From: Rhodospirillales bacterium | Lineage (GTDB): Bacteria > Pseudomonadota > Alphaproteobacteria > Rhodospirillales > Thalassospiraceae | DNA length: 64,000 nt | Reading direction: 5' to 3' | Assembly (NCBI GenBank): GCA_019634165.1 | Contig: JAHQVT010000010.1 | Coordinates: forward strand, 124,001 to 188,000 | Shown: positions 27,064 to 36,168 of the stretch, in pieces | Numbering within the stretch: the first letter of the stretch is position 1 | How the letters are laid out: the number at the start of each line of letters is the position of its first letter | Notes under the pieces: generated by a model | Told to the model about the DNA's origin: nothing | Databases searched by the model: none | The model's input: the letters and a program-made list of their open reading frames with translations, nothing else | Made by a program: the position numbers and the translations under genes

Positions 27064-29055
27064 ATGCACCAAAGCGTCTTGTTCGAGCTGTTCCTGATCC
27101 TTACTGCGGCAATCATTGCAGTACCAATTGCGCATCGTTTGCGCGCCAATTCGATTATCGGTTTTTTAATTGGCGGGTTTTGCATTGGTCCATTTGGACT
27201 AGGTCTGATCAGTGAACGCGAAGACATCGCCACAGTCGCCGAACTTGGGGTTATCTTTCTTCTCTTCATGATCGGGCTCGAACTGTCACGCGAACGCCTG
27301 CGGGTGATTGGTGGTCGCTTTGCCGCACTTGGTCTATTCCAAATTCTGGTCTCCATGGCCGCCCTTCTGGGTGTTTTGGCGGTTCTTGACCTTCCACTCC
27401 CGACCGCATTGGTCATCGCCGGTGCGCTGGCCTTGTCATCAACGGCCATTATTCTCAAACAACTTTCCGATGATCGCCAACTTAATACCCGGTTTGGCCG
27501 TGCCGCGCTTGCGATCCTGCTTTTGCAAGACGTTGCCGTTGGCCCGTTTCTGATCATGGTGCAGGCAGCAGGTAATGCTGGCACCGAAACCAGCCCATGG
27601 ATCAGCATCCTATCCGGGTTTGGTTCGGTTGCGATTCTGTTGCTTATCGGGCGTTATTTACTGCCGCGGTTATTTGGCTATATCGCCTCGCTCAAAAACC
27701 CTGACTTATTTGCCATCGGCACGTTATTTGTCGTGTTGGCGGCCAGCACCCTTACCGAAATATCCGGGCTATCAATGGCGCTTGGTGCCTTTATCGCTGG
27801 TGTCATGCTTGCTGAAACAGAATTCCGCCATCAGATCGAGGCTGACATTGCGCCCTTCCGCGGCGTTTTCCTATCGCTGTTCTTTATGTCGGTTGGCATG
27901 TCGGTCAATGCCAATGTGGTTTATACGCAATTTGGCACGGTCATGATGTGGCTTATTGCGCTTATTGCCATCAAGACTGGCGTTTTGTTTGTGCTGGCCT
28001 TGGTACTGCGTTTTGAAAAAGGCTCTGCCATTCGGGTCGCACTTAGCCTTGCGGCGGGGGGTGAGTTTGCCTTTGTTATGTTTGCCTTGGCTGCACAAAA
28101 CGGCGCCATACCGCGCGAAATGGCCGCAATGTTGATCCCCGTGGTTGCCCTGTCCATGGCGCTAACGCCGAGCTTGATCGCGCTTGGCCACAAGATCGAA
28201 GAAAAGTTAAACCCCAAAGAAGACGACCAACTTGGTCCTATATCTGAACAGGCTGGCGGTATTACGCAGCATGTTCTGGTGATCGGCAGTGGTCGTGTCG
28301 GACGCGTTCTGGCCCGGTTGCTAAAAACCCGCAAAATTCCATTCATCGTTCTTGATAGCGATGCACAGCAAGTATCGCGCGGCCGGGCAGAAGGTCTTCC
28401 AGTCTTCTTTGCCGACGGATCGCGCCCGGAAACTTTCCGGGCAGCCCATACCAACGAGGCCAAAATTGCGGTTGTCGCCATGGGCAACCCGCATGCGACC
28501 GAGAAAACCGTCGCATTACTGCGCCAGCATTATCCACATCTGAAAATCTTTGCCCGCGCACAGGACATCACCCATATCGGGCCACTGGCACGCAGCGGGG
28601 CGGATGCCGCAATCCCCGAAGTGCTTGAAACCGGCCTGCGACTGTCTGACCATGTTTTATCTGCCTGCGACGTCCCGCAAGAAGAAATCGATGCAGAAAT
28701 CGCCAAGTTCCGTCGTGCCGATATGCTTTTGATGAATGAATTGGCCCCACGCAACCAGCGTAAAAAGGTGCAAGAAGCCGCGACACCAGACACGCCAGCG
28801 GCGCAAAAACCTGCAGAAACCACCACACCAATAAAAGCAGATGCCGTAAAACCCAGTGCAAACAAACCGGCGGCAAAAAAGACCACTGCCCAAAAGACTG
28901 CAGCCAGAAAAACCGCTGTTCGTAAAACAACGACACGCCCGACCGCTGCACGCAAAGCCACCGCAAAAAAACCAGCGATCAAAAAGCCAACAGCAACAAA
29001 GCCCGCCGCACGAAAACCCGGCACATCAAAGCCGACCAAACCAAAGGGCAACTAG
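27064..29055 (+). CDS. KefB-type monovalent cation:proton antiporter with lysine-rich tail
   Basis: A 663-residue CPA2-family antiporter. About twelve membrane helices (1-375) carry the family blocks IGFLIGGFCIGPFGLGL, LSSTAIILKQLSD and DVAVGP. A cytoplasmic TrkA-N/RCK domain follows, with the NAD-binding motif VIGSGRVGRVL (about 399-409). Residues 567-663 are an odd low-complexity tail of Lys, Ala, Pro and Thr (repeats such as KKTTAQKTAARK), resembling histone H1 or AlgP tails. A TTG at 27052 could add four residues; the ATG at 27064 is preferred. Likely exports K+ for turgor or pH control; the tail is in frame and ends at a normal stop before a strong terminator. Confidence 0.85.
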   Translation: MHQSVLFELFLILTAAIIAVPIAHRLRANSIIGFLIGGFCIGPFGLGLISEREDIATVAELGVIFLLFMIGLELSRERLRVIGGRFAALGLFQILVSMAALLGVLAVLDLPLPTALVIAGALALSSTAIILKQLSDDRQLNTRFGRAALAILLLQDVAVGPFLIMVQAAGNAGTETSPWISILSGFGSVAILLLIGRYLLPRLFGYIASLKNPDLFAIGTLFVVLAASTLTEISGLSMALGAFIAGVMLAETEFRHQIEADIAPFRGVFLSLFFMSVGMSVNANVVYTQFGTVMMWLIALIAIKTGVLFVLALVLRFEKGSAIRVALSLAAGGEFAFVMFALAAQNGAIPREMAAMLIPVVALSMALTPSLIALGHKIEEKLNPKEDDQLGPISEQAGGITQHVLVIGSGRVGRVLARLLKTRKIPFIVLDSDAQQVSRGRAEGLPVFFADGSRPETFRAAHTNEAKIAVVAMGNPHATEKTVALLRQHYPHLKIFARAQDITHIGPLARSGADAAIPEVLETGLRLSDHVLSACDVPQEEIDAEIAKFRRADMLLMNELAPRNQRKKVQEAATPDTPAAQKPAETTTPIKADAVKPSANKPAAKKTTAQKTAARKTAVRKTTTRPTAARKATAKKPAIKKPTATKPAARKPGTSKPTKPKGN

Positions 29056-29070
29056 AAAACTGCCTCAAAC

Positions 29071-29105
29071 ACAAAACCCCGCTGCACCAGGCAGCGGGGT
29101 TTTGT
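29071..29105. terminator. Bidirectional terminator between kefB-like gene and phoB
   Basis: A perfect 15-bp stem ACAAAACCCCGCTGC/GCAGCGGGGTTTTGT with loop ACCAG. T-runs exist on both strands, so it ends the antiporter transcript and the leftward pst-phoB transcript. This is one of the strongest hairpins in the window. Confidence 0.93.
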
Positions 29106-29157
29106 ATAAGTATATCAATCGTTCAGTGCAAAACCGCCCAGACCAATCAGGCCAAGA

Positions 29158-29856
29158 TCAGGCAGCCGTTTCAGAATCCAATGCATAGCCCGCAGCACGA
29201 ACCGTACGGATGATGTCGCGTGTGCCCTTAACGTCATTAAGTGCCTTACGAAGGCGACGAATATGAACGTCAACGGTACGGGTTTCGACATAGATATTCG
29301 GCCCCCACACAGCATTCAAAAGCTGCTCACGCGAGAAAACGCGCCCCGGATGTTCAAGGAAATAGCGTAATAGACGGAATTCCGTCGGACCAAGGTGGAT
29401 GGCTTTGCCATTTCGACTAACCCGATGTGCAGCGAGATCCATTTCGATATCGGAATAGACTAACTGCCCTTGTGGTTGCGCCGGACCGGATCGGCGCAAA
29501 AGCGCACGAATACGGGCAAGCAACTCGCCAATCGCAAATGGCTTGGTCACATAGTCATCAGCACCAGTATCAAGGCCGCGAATACGGTCGCCCTCTTCGC
29601 CGCGTGCAGTCACCATAATCACCGGAAGATCACGGCTTTCAGGTTTGCGGCGAATTTGGCGGCAGACTTCAATCCCAGACATGACCGGCAACATCCAGTC
29701 CAAAAGGACAAGATCGACATGCGTTTCAGCAAGGATCTTCAACGCTTCGTCACCGTCTCCGGCTTCGACAACCTGCATCCCCTCGCGTTCGAGGTTGTAG
29801 CGCAACATGGTTACGATTGCAGCTTCGTCCTCGACGATAAGAACCGTTGGGTCCAT
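29158..29856 (-). CDS. phoB: Phosphate regulon response regulator PhoB
   Basis: A 232-residue OmpR-class regulator. The receiver domain has acidic pocket Glu9/Asp10, phosphoacceptor Asp53 (LLDWMLP) and Lys in VTKPF. A winged-helix DNA-binding domain spans about 130-225 (FRLLRYFLEHPGRVFSREQLL). It activates phosphate-starvation genes through Pho boxes. The ATG at 29856 has an AGGAAG ribosome site; a GTG 21 bases upstream overlaps the phoU stop. It is the last gene of pstSCAB-phoU-phoB, and no phoR kinase gene is present in the window. Confidence 0.93.
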   Translation of the reverse strand: MDPTVLIVEDEAAIVTMLRYNLEREGMQVVEAGDGDEALKILAETHVDLVLLDWMLPVMSGIEVCRQIRRKPESRDLPVIMVTARGEEGDRIRGLDTGADDYVTKPFAIGELLARIRALLRRSGPAQPQGQLVYSDIEMDLAAHRVSRNGKAIHLGPTEFRLLRYFLEHPGRVFSREQLLNAVWGPNIYVETRTVDVHIRRLRKALNDVKGTRDIIRTVRAAGYALDSETAA

Positions 29857-29873
29857 CTTCCTATGCTCCAGTG

Positions 29874-30596
29874 TCACTCATTCGGTTCGACAACAGCAAA
29901 GTTCGCTGCATCGTTTTTTGGCCGATCAATTGCCGGCAGGTCTTCGCCTTTGATCCGATAATAAATCGTCTCGGCGATATTCGTCGCATGATCGCCAATA
30001 CGTTCAATATTCTTGGCGATGAACAGCATGTGGGTCGATGCCGTGATGTTGCGCGGATCTTCCATCATGTAGGTCAACAATTCGCGGAACAGCGAATTGT
30101 ACATGTCGTCCACTTCCTGATCGCGTGCCCAAACACGTTCGGCTTTTTCAGCATCGCCTTCGATATAGGCGTCCAGAACATCCTTGATGATTTCCTGGGC
30201 GAGTTTACCCATATTCGGGATGACCTGAACCGGACGGATCGGCGGGATCTGATTTAGAACCTGTGCACGTTTGGCGATGTTTTTTGCAAGATCGCCAATA
30301 CGCTCAAGATCATTGGACAGCTTAAGTGCAGTCACAACATGACGCAGGTCATCTGCCATCGGCTGGCGCAAGGCCAGAAAACGCACAACAAAGTCCTGCA
30401 CTTCCTGTTCAAGGACATCAATCCGATGGTCCGACAGGATAACTTTTTCAGCCAGTTCAGAATCACGTTTTACAATCGATCGGATCGCAGAAATAAGCTG
30501 GCTTTCTGCAAGCCCGCCCATCTGCGAGATAATGTTGTTCAGACGGGTCAATTCCTCGTCGAACGAACTCACGATATGTGTTTTGTCGTCAGCCAT
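29874..30596 (-). CDS. phoU: Phosphate-specific transport regulator PhoU
   Basis: A 240-residue cytoplasmic all-helical protein with two PhoU repeats of about 90 residues. The repeated metal-binding signature appears as DLERIGDLAKNIAKRA and KNIERIGDHATNIAE. PhoU links the Pst transporter to the PhoR/PhoB system and damps signalling when phosphate is plentiful. It sits 22 bases after pstB and 17 before phoB. Confidence 0.95.
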   Translation of the reverse strand: MADDKTHIVSSFDEELTRLNNIISQMGGLAESQLISAIRSIVKRDSELAEKVILSDHRIDVLEQEVQDFVVRFLALRQPMADDLRHVVTALKLSNDLERIGDLAKNIAKRAQVLNQIPPIRPVQVIPNMGKLAQEIIKDVLDAYIEGDAEKAERVWARDQEVDDMYNSLFRELLTYMMEDPRNITASTHMLFIAKNIERIGDHATNIAETIYYRIKGEDLPAIDRPKNDAANFAVVEPNE

Positions 30597-30618
30597 TTAT
30601 TCGCTCTCCTCGCGTCGC

Positions 30619-31422
30619 TTAACCGAAGCGACCGGTGATGTAACCCTTGGTACGTTCGTCTTTCGGGTTGGTGAAGATCTGATCGGTTTCACCAACTTCG
30701 ACGAGTTTGCCAAGGTGGAAGAATGCGGTCCGCTGCGAAACACGTGCAGCTTGCTGCATCGAGTGCGTAACGATCACAATCGTGTAGTTTGAGCGCAGCT
30801 CATCAATCAGCTCTTCGACCTTTGCCGTTGCAATCGGATCAAGGGCCGAGCAAGGCTCATCCATCAGAATGACTTCCGGGCTGACGGCAACCGCACGTGC
30901 AATGCAAAGACGCTGCTGCTGACCACCGGAAAGACCGGTTGCCGGTGACTGCAGACGGTCTTTCACTTCTTTAAGAAGACCAGCGCGCTCAAGCGAGGTC
31001 ATGACGATTTCGTCAAGTTCATCGCGTGAATTCACAAGACCATGGATGCGCGGGCCATAAGCCACATTGTCATAAATCGACTTTGGGAACGGGTTCGGTT
31101 TCTGGAACACCATGCCAATACGGGCACGCAACTGAACAACGTCAATATGCTTGTCATAAATGTCACGGTCATCAAGGGTCACCTTGCCCGTGATCGTAAC
31201 CCCATCAATGGTGTCGTTCATGCGGTTCATGCAGCGCAAGAACGTTGATTTCCCACATCCTGACGGGCCAATCAATGCCGTGACCTGACGTTCAACAATA
31301 TCAAGATTAACGTCATACAGCGCCTGATTGTCGCTATAGAAAAGATTAAGGTCACGTGCCGTCATTTTCGGGCTTGCGACCGACGGCTCTGCCGTCATTG
31401 CGCTTTGGGTTACAACAGCCAT
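30619..31422 (-). CDS. pstB: Phosphate ABC transporter ATPase PstB
   Basis: A 267-residue ABC ATPase. Walker [10 protein letters not shown] is at 52-60, signature LSGGQQQR at about 164-171, Walker [14 protein letters not shown] at about 184-196, and switch His220. The [15 protein letters not shown] and [15 protein letters not shown] blocks are specific for PstB. The ATG at 31422 lies one base after the pstA stop and replaces a longer in-frame start that would extend into pstA. It energises phosphate import by PstCA. Confidence 0.96.
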   Translation of the reverse strand: MAVVTQSAMTAEPSVASPKMTARDLNLFYSDNQALYDVNLDIVERQVTALIGPSGCGKSTFLRCMNRMNDTIDGVTITGKVTLDDRDIYDKHIDVVQLRARIGMVFQKPNPFPKSIYDNVAYGPRIHGLVNSRDELDEIVMTSLERAGLLKEVKDRLQSPATGLSGGQQQRLCIARAVAVSPEVILMDEPCSALDPIATAKVEELIDELRSNYTIVIVTHSMQQAARVSQRTAFFHLGKLVEVGETDQIFTNPKDERTKGYITGRFG

Positions 31423-31423
31423 T

Positions 31424-32773
31424 TTACCACTTCCGTTCAAATTTCTTGCGCAGATACACGGCAAATCCGTTCATCAGAACCAGGAAAGCCAGCAAAACCA
31501 TAATCGCCGCCGAGGTCTTCTCGACAAAGGCACGTTCCGGGCTGTCTGCCCACAGATAAATCTGCACCGGTAAAACCGTCGCCGGATCAAGTGCACCACC
31601 AGGAACATCAACGATAAAGGCGACCATACCGATCATCAAAAGCGGTGCAGTTTCGCCAAGCGCTTGCGCCATGCCAATGATTGTTCCGGTCAGAATGCCC
31701 GGCATCGCCAAGGGCAACACATGGTGGGTCACTGTCTGAACCGGTGATGCCCCAAGTCCAAGGGCCGCCTGACGGATCGACGGCGGAACCGCCTTGATCG
31801 CCGCACGCGATGCAATAATGATTGTCGGCAAGGTCATCAAGGCCAGCGTCAAGCCCCCAACAACCGGGGCTGATCGCGGCAGATGCATGACATTGAGGTA
31901 AACCTCAAGCCCCAGCAGACCAAACACAATCGATGGAACCGCCGCAAGGTTGTTGATATTGACCTCGACAATCGCGGTGAAACGGTTCTTCGGTGCAAAT
32001 TCTTCAAGATAGATAGCCGCCAAAACACCGATCGGAAAGGACAAGGTCAAGGTCACCAGAAGGGTGTAGAACGACCCAACAGCAGCCCCCCAGATACCGG
32101 CAAGTTCTGGCTCGCGCGAATCACCGCTGGTAAAGAAGCGCGAATGGAAGTGCTTTTCCACCACACCCTCTGACACCAGTGTGTTGTACCAGCCAATTTC
32201 CTGATCGTTCAGGCGACGATTGCTTTCATCAACATCGGCATCAATATACCCTTTGTTGAGCATGTCGAAATCATCACCGGAAATCAGCCAAACTTTTCGC
32301 GTCTGACCAATCAGGCTCGGATTTTCCAAGACCCGTTCGCGAAGATCATAAGACGCACCGCCCGAGACAATGCCATAGAGATTACGCTTGTCACGCCGTG
32401 CAGTTACGTCCGGGAATTTTTCTTGCAAGGCACGCTTAACCAAGCCATCAAAATTCGCACGACCAATAACTGCTGGGTCACCCGTTCCATCCGGATCAAT
32501 CACAGCCGGATCAAAATGGATTTCAAGCTGAACAAAGGTCTGGAAAAAGGCCGTATAGCCCTTTGATCCGATTGACCCTGCAAGCACGCACAAAACCAAA
32601 AGCGCAATGCCGATTGCGCTTAGTCCGTACATTTTAAACCGACGTTCCGCTGCGTAACGTTTTTTGATGTTACGCGCGATCTTCGGGTTATCCCAATCAA
32701 CAGGTTTTTGCATTTTGTCCGAGATCACCTTTGCCGCGGCTCTGTCTTCCATAAGAGATGCCATATCAGTCAT
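31424..32773 (-). CDS. pstA: Phosphate ABC transporter permease PstA (DUF3333 type)
   Basis: A 449-residue permease, much longer than E. coli PstA (296). The first membrane helix (about 48-68) is followed by an extracytoplasmic insert of roughly 160 residues (DUF3333, typical of alphaproteobacteria). The standard permease core with the EAA-like loop ([19 protein letters not shown]) comes after. It overlaps the pstC end by 8 bases (ATGACTGA). An internal ATG at 32764 is an alternative start that would avoid the overlap. Confidence 0.93.
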   Translation of the reverse strand: MTDMASLMEDRAAAKVISDKMQKPVDWDNPKIARNIKKRYAAERRFKMYGLSAIGIALLVLCVLAGSIGSKGYTAFFQTFVQLEIHFDPAVIDPDGTGDPAVIGRANFDGLVKRALQEKFPDVTARRDKRNLYGIVSGGASYDLRERVLENPSLIGQTRKVWLISGDDFDMLNKGYIDADVDESNRRLNDQEIGWYNTLVSEGVVEKHFHSRFFTSGDSREPELAGIWGAAVGSFYTLLVTLTLSFPIGVLAAIYLEEFAPKNRFTAIVEVNINNLAAVPSIVFGLLGLEVYLNVMHLPRSAPVVGGLTLALMTLPTIIIASRAAIKAVPPSIRQAALGLGASPVQTVTHHVLPLAMPGILTGTIIGMAQALGETAPLLMIGMVAFIVDVPGGALDPATVLPVQIYLWADSPERAFVEKTSAAIMVLLAFLVLMNGFAVYLRKKFERKW

Positions 32774-34145
32774 ATTTCTCGCGATACTTCTGAACTACCT
32801 TAAGGGCAAATACGTTCAGGCCCAAGGTGACAAGGAAAAGAACCAGCCCCAACGCAAAGGCCGAGAGGGTTTTAGCACTGTCAAACTCCTGATCGCCGAC
32901 CAGAAGGGTCACGATCTGAACCGTCACGGTGGTCACCGCCTGAAGCGGGTTGACCGTCATGTTGGCAGCAAGGCCAGCAGCCATCACAACAATCATGGTT
33001 TCCCCGATTGCCCGCGATACTGCCAGCAGAACCGCACCAACGATACCTGGCAAAGCGGCCGGGAAAATCACGTTGCGAATGGTTTCTGATTTGGTAGCCC
33101 CCAAACCATAAGACCCATCACGCAGCGATTGCGGCACCTGCGACATCACATCGTCAGAAAGCGATGATACAAAAGGAATGATCATGACACCCATGACAAG
33201 CCCCGCCGCCAGCGCACTTTCCGAACTCACATCAAGTCCCAGAATGGCACCATTGTCGCGCAGGAACGGGGCAACAGTCAGTGCGGCAAAGAAGCCATAA
33301 ACAACCGTCGGAACACCCGCCAGAATTTCAAGCGCTGGTTTGGCAATTGCGCGGAATTTTGACGATGCATATTCACCCATATAAATGGCTGAGAACAACC
33401 CAACCGGCACAGCAACGCACATCGCAATAACCGTAATCAGCAACGTGCCAACAAACAGCGGAATGGCACCAAAGGCGCCTTCGGACGCAACCTGATCAGC
33501 ACGGATCGCAGTTTGCGGGCTCCATTCCAGACCAAACAGGAATTCAACCGGGTTGATCTTGCTAAAGAAGTGCAGTGCTTCAAACAAAAGCGAAAAGACA
33601 ATGCCAACCGTCGAAAGGATCGCAATCGCCGAACACGCAATCATCATCCAGCGTGAAATGCGTTCAACATTGTTGCGTGCGCGCATTTCTGGATCGATCT
33701 TGCGATAGGAAACTGAAATCCCGATCACAGCAACGCACAGCATCAAAACAACAAGAGAGGCATTAGCAATGGATTGCAAATTGGCCAAGCGCCGACCGGC
33801 ATCAATCACCTCTGGCGAAACACTTAAATGCTGTCCGTTATCCGCAGCGATCAGTGCAATGCTGTTCAAGGCAAGGGAAAGTTGTCCCGTGTCACTGGTG
33901 ATTTCAGCAGGCAGTTCAGCAACGATCATCGCTTCGATGACCGACCCCTGAAAAACGTACCAAACAAGCAACAGCAACAATGCAGGCATCCCGCACCACA
34001 GGGCGACATATGTCCCGTAATGAGCTGGAAGAGAATGAAGGTTACTGTGCCGTCCGCCCGAAAGGGCCACAGCCCGCTGGCGTCCGAAATAGAAGGACAG
34101 CGCACAAAGTGCGGCAACCGCGAGCAACAGGAAAGACAGGGACAT
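32766..34145 (-). CDS. pstC: Phosphate ABC transporter permease PstC
   Basis: A 459-residue inner-membrane permease. It has extra N-terminal membrane segments and an extracytoplasmic region before the core, then the binding-protein-dependent transport domain with the EAA-type loop (DVMSQVPQSLRDGSYGLGATKSE, about 345-367). This is the long alphaproteobacterial form. pstS ends 134 bases upstream, with a hairpin between them that probably lowers pstC expression relative to pstS. Confidence 0.94.
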   Translation of the reverse strand: MSLSFLLLAVAALCALSFYFGRQRAVALSGGRHSNLHSLPAHYGTYVALWCGMPALLLLLVWYVFQGSVIEAMIVAELPAEITSDTGQLSLALNSIALIAADNGQHLSVSPEVIDAGRRLANLQSIANASLVVLMLCVAVIGISVSYRKIDPEMRARNNVERISRWMMIACSAIAILSTVGIVFSLLFEALHFFSKINPVEFLFGLEWSPQTAIRADQVASEGAFGAIPLFVGTLLITVIAMCVAVPVGLFSAIYMGEYASSKFRAIAKPALEILAGVPTVVYGFFAALTVAPFLRDNGAILGLDVSSESALAAGLVMGVMIIPFVSSLSDDVMSQVPQSLRDGSYGLGATKSETIRNVIFPAALPGIVGAVLLAVSRAIGETMIVVMAAGLAANMTVNPLQAVTTVTVQIVTLLVGDQEFDSAKTLSAFALGLVLFLVTLGLNVFALKVVQKYREKYD

Positions 34146-34229
34146 TACATTAAATCCGTTTGCCAGGTGGGCCTTAAAGAATCAGATGAGAGGCCAATAA
34201 GACAAAAACAATAAATTAATCAAGCCTGG

Positions 34230-34268
34230 AAACAAAGAAACCGATGGCAGCTATTGCCGCCATCGGTT
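34230..34268 (-). terminator. Attenuator-like hairpin between pstS and pstC
   Basis: A perfect 10-bp stem AACCGATGGC/GCCATCGGTT with a 10-base loop starts 11 bases after the pstS stop and is followed on the minus strand by TCTTTGTTT. Such intercistronic hairpins allow partial read-through and keep the binding protein in excess over the permease. Since pstCAB have no obvious separate promoter in the remaining 84 bases, read-through is expected. Confidence 0.65.
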
Positions 34269-34279
34269 GAAATATCACG

Positions 34280-35311
34280 TTACATGCTCAGCGGAGCAAG
34301 GTTCGCAGCAGCATTGCGGACAGCTTCACGTTCAGCAGCGCTCATCGGGATAAGGCCACGATCAGCAAGGTAGCCTTCATCGCCCCAAGCTTTCTCAGCA
34401 GTGAACTCGCTCAGGTATTCCTGGATGCCCGGGATGGTACCAACGTGTGCGTTCTTTACGTAGAAGTAAAGCGAACGCGATACAGGGTAAGAACCATCAG
34501 AGATTGCTTCGAAGGTCGGAGCAACACCCGAAATCAGGGAACCCTGAAGTTTGTCGCCATTCTGGTCGAGGAAGGAGAAACCAAAGATACCAAATGCATC
34601 TTTGTTAGCTTCAAGCTTCTGAACGATCAGGTTGTCGTTTTCGCCAGCTTCAACATAACCACCGTCTTCACGTACACCAGCGCAGACAGCTTTGAATTTG
34701 TCTTTGTTGGATTTTTCGAGATCGGCAATAACCGGGAAACTTTCACAAGCTTCTTCAAGTACCAGCTCGGTGAAGGCATCACGGGTACCGGAGGTCGGCG
34801 GTGGGCCGAGAACTTCGATTTTAACGTTCGGCAGGCTCGGATCGATTTCCGACCAAGTGCTGTAGAAGTTATCAACAAGCGACTTGCCATCTTTAGACGG
34901 AACGATTTTTGCCAAAGCAAGGAAGATCTGCTCTTTGGTCAGGTCAATCTGGTCAGAGGCATTCGAGTTCGAAAGAACGATACCGTCAAAGCCGATTTTA
35001 ACTTCGGTGACTTCAGCAACGCCGTTTTTAGCGCAAGTTTCAACTTCGGACTTCTTGATGCGACGCGAAGCGTTGGTGATGTCCGGATGCTGTTCGCCAA
35101 CACCAGAACAGAACAGCTTCAAGCCACCGCCAGAACCGGTTGATTCGATAACAGGCGTCTTGAACGAAGTGGTTTTACCGAATTCTTCTGCAACAGCGGT
35201 TGCAAACGGAAATACGGTGGACGAACCAACGATACGAATCTGGTCACGTGCCTGGGCCGCGCCAGCAAAGGCAACGCTCATCAGCGCCGCAACAGCAAGA
35301 GTCTTCTTCAT
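34280..35311 (-). CDS. pstS: Phosphate-binding protein PstS
   Basis: A 343-residue periplasmic binding protein. The signal peptide is 1-21 (MKKTLAV...GAAQA) and the mature protein begins RDQIRIVGSSTVFPF, containing the phosphate-binding VGSSTV loop. SGSGGGLKLFC and PTSGTRDAF complete the site. This is the PstS type of roughly 340 residues seen in alphaproteobacteria. The ATG at 35311 is chosen because the 45-residue upstream extension precedes a perfect signal peptide. First gene of the phosphate operon, preceded by a candidate Pho box. Confidence 0.95.
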   Translation of the reverse strand: MKKTLAVAALMSVAFAGAAQARDQIRIVGSSTVFPFATAVAEEFGKTTSFKTPVIESTGSGGGLKLFCSGVGEQHPDITNASRRIKKSEVETCAKNGVAEVTEVKIGFDGIVLSNSNASDQIDLTKEQIFLALAKIVPSKDGKSLVDNFYSTWSEIDPSLPNVKIEVLGPPPTSGTRDAFTELVLEEACESFPVIADLEKSNKDKFKAVCAGVREDGGYVEAGENDNLIVQKLEANKDAFGIFGFSFLDQNGDKLQGSLISGVAPTFEAISDGSYPVSRSLYFYVKNAHVGTIPGIQEYLSEFTAEKAWGDEGYLADRGLIPMSAAEREAVRNAAANLAPLSM

Positions 35312-35394
35312 GGTATATTCCCCAATGGTAGTTCCGGTTTGGAACGGTGCAACGATCTGCGAGCCGGACTCTACCGCTGGGTGCTTACGGTATT

Positions 35395-35423
35395 GTGTCG
35401 CTTTTGTTAACGTTATGTGACAA
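35395..35423 (-). promoter_or_regulatory. Candidate Pho box upstream of pstS
   Basis: Read on the minus strand, TTGTCAC-ATAA, CGTTAAC-AAAA and GCGACAC-AATA form three 11-base units, each a degenerate CTGTCAY-like heptamer followed by four A/T bases. This is the layout PhoB binds. The block lies about 85-112 bases before the pstS start. Individual heptamers match only partly, so this is a candidate. Confidence 0.5.
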
Positions 35424-35549
35424 CGCACAAATGCAGTAAAAACCATATGATTTCATCAACATTATCAATGCATTAATTCGATTTAACCGTCGCGACTTTA
35501 GAGCCCTTTCAAGAAGATTTTTGGAATCTGACCGCAAGTTTGCCGTGGG

Positions 35550-35568
35550 CTGTAACAAAAACTGTCAC
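35550..35568 (+). promoter_or_regulatory. Second Pho-box-like element facing the small gene
   Basis: CTGTAAC and CTGTCAC occur as direct repeats with a 12-base period separated by AAAAA, about 160 bases before the plus-strand gene at 35729. The half-sites match the Pho consensus well, but spacing is one base too long for the classic 11-base period. Confidence 0.35.
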
Positions 35569-35728
35569 AATCAGTGATTCTGGCTGAATGTGATGCGCCC
35601 CAAATGACGGGAAACAGGAAAAATCCCAGCAATTCCTTTACATGCAGGCGATTACACGCAACTGTTACCCCAAGAGGAACAATTGGTCTGCACGTATAAG
35701 CGTTGCTCACCATAATAAGGAGAACGAC

Positions 35729-36028
35729 ATGAGCAATGCCTCAATCGACGAGATTCAGGAACTGATCCAGAAGCTGTCTGGTGAACTTGGTGAAATGTCC
35801 GAAGCAGCATCACGGCACATAGATGACCTGCATGTTGCTGTGAACAATGTAGCATCCCACGTTCTTGCGATTGAAGCGATCCTTACTCTTGTCGCCCAGA
35901 AAGTTGAAATCGACGAAGCTGAAGCCCTGAAATGGATTCGCGATAAAACCGCAGCCTACGCCGAAGACAGCAGTGAAGGTTCCGCAGCAGAAGGCATTGC
36001 GCAAAACCTGCTGGGTAAAGAAAGCTAA
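35729..36028 (+). CDS. Small helical protein next to the pst operon, function unknown
   Basis: A 99-residue acidic, helical protein (MSNASIDEIQELIQKL...) with likely coiled coil over about residues 5-70 and no signal peptide or catalytic motif. The ATG at 35729 has an AAGGAG ribosome site; the longer frame from 35642 does not. It is divergent from pstS across a 417-base spacer that contains Pho-box-like elements on both strands, and is closed by its own strong terminator. A phosphate-starvation role is a guess from position. Family not recognised. Confidence 0.7.
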   Translation: MSNASIDEIQELIQKLSGELGEMSEAASRHIDDLHVAVNNVASHVLAIEAILTLVAQKVEIDEAEALKWIRDKTAAYAEDSSEGSAAEGIAQNLLGKES

Positions 36029-36100
36029 TCTGTCGATCCTGCAGCAAGGCGCGCGAACACCGTTTGCGCAGACTTGCTGGTAGCAGACATCGTTTCACAA

Positions 36101-36144
36101 AAAACAGACGGCAGGGATGAACACCTGCCGTCTGTTTTTGTTTG
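36101..36144. terminator. Bidirectional terminator after small gene / glcF
   Basis: A perfect 14-bp stem AAACAGACGGCAGG/CCTGCCGTCTGTTT with an 8-base loop and T-runs on both strands. It lies between the convergent small gene (35729) and glcF. Confidence 0.92.
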
Positions 36145-36168
36145 GCGCATAACTGGTCTGCTAAGTGC

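Noticed and set aside
35312..35446. In-frame 45-residue extension of PstS
   Set aside because: It would bury a perfect signal peptide that starts at 35311 and would run over the Pho-box region.
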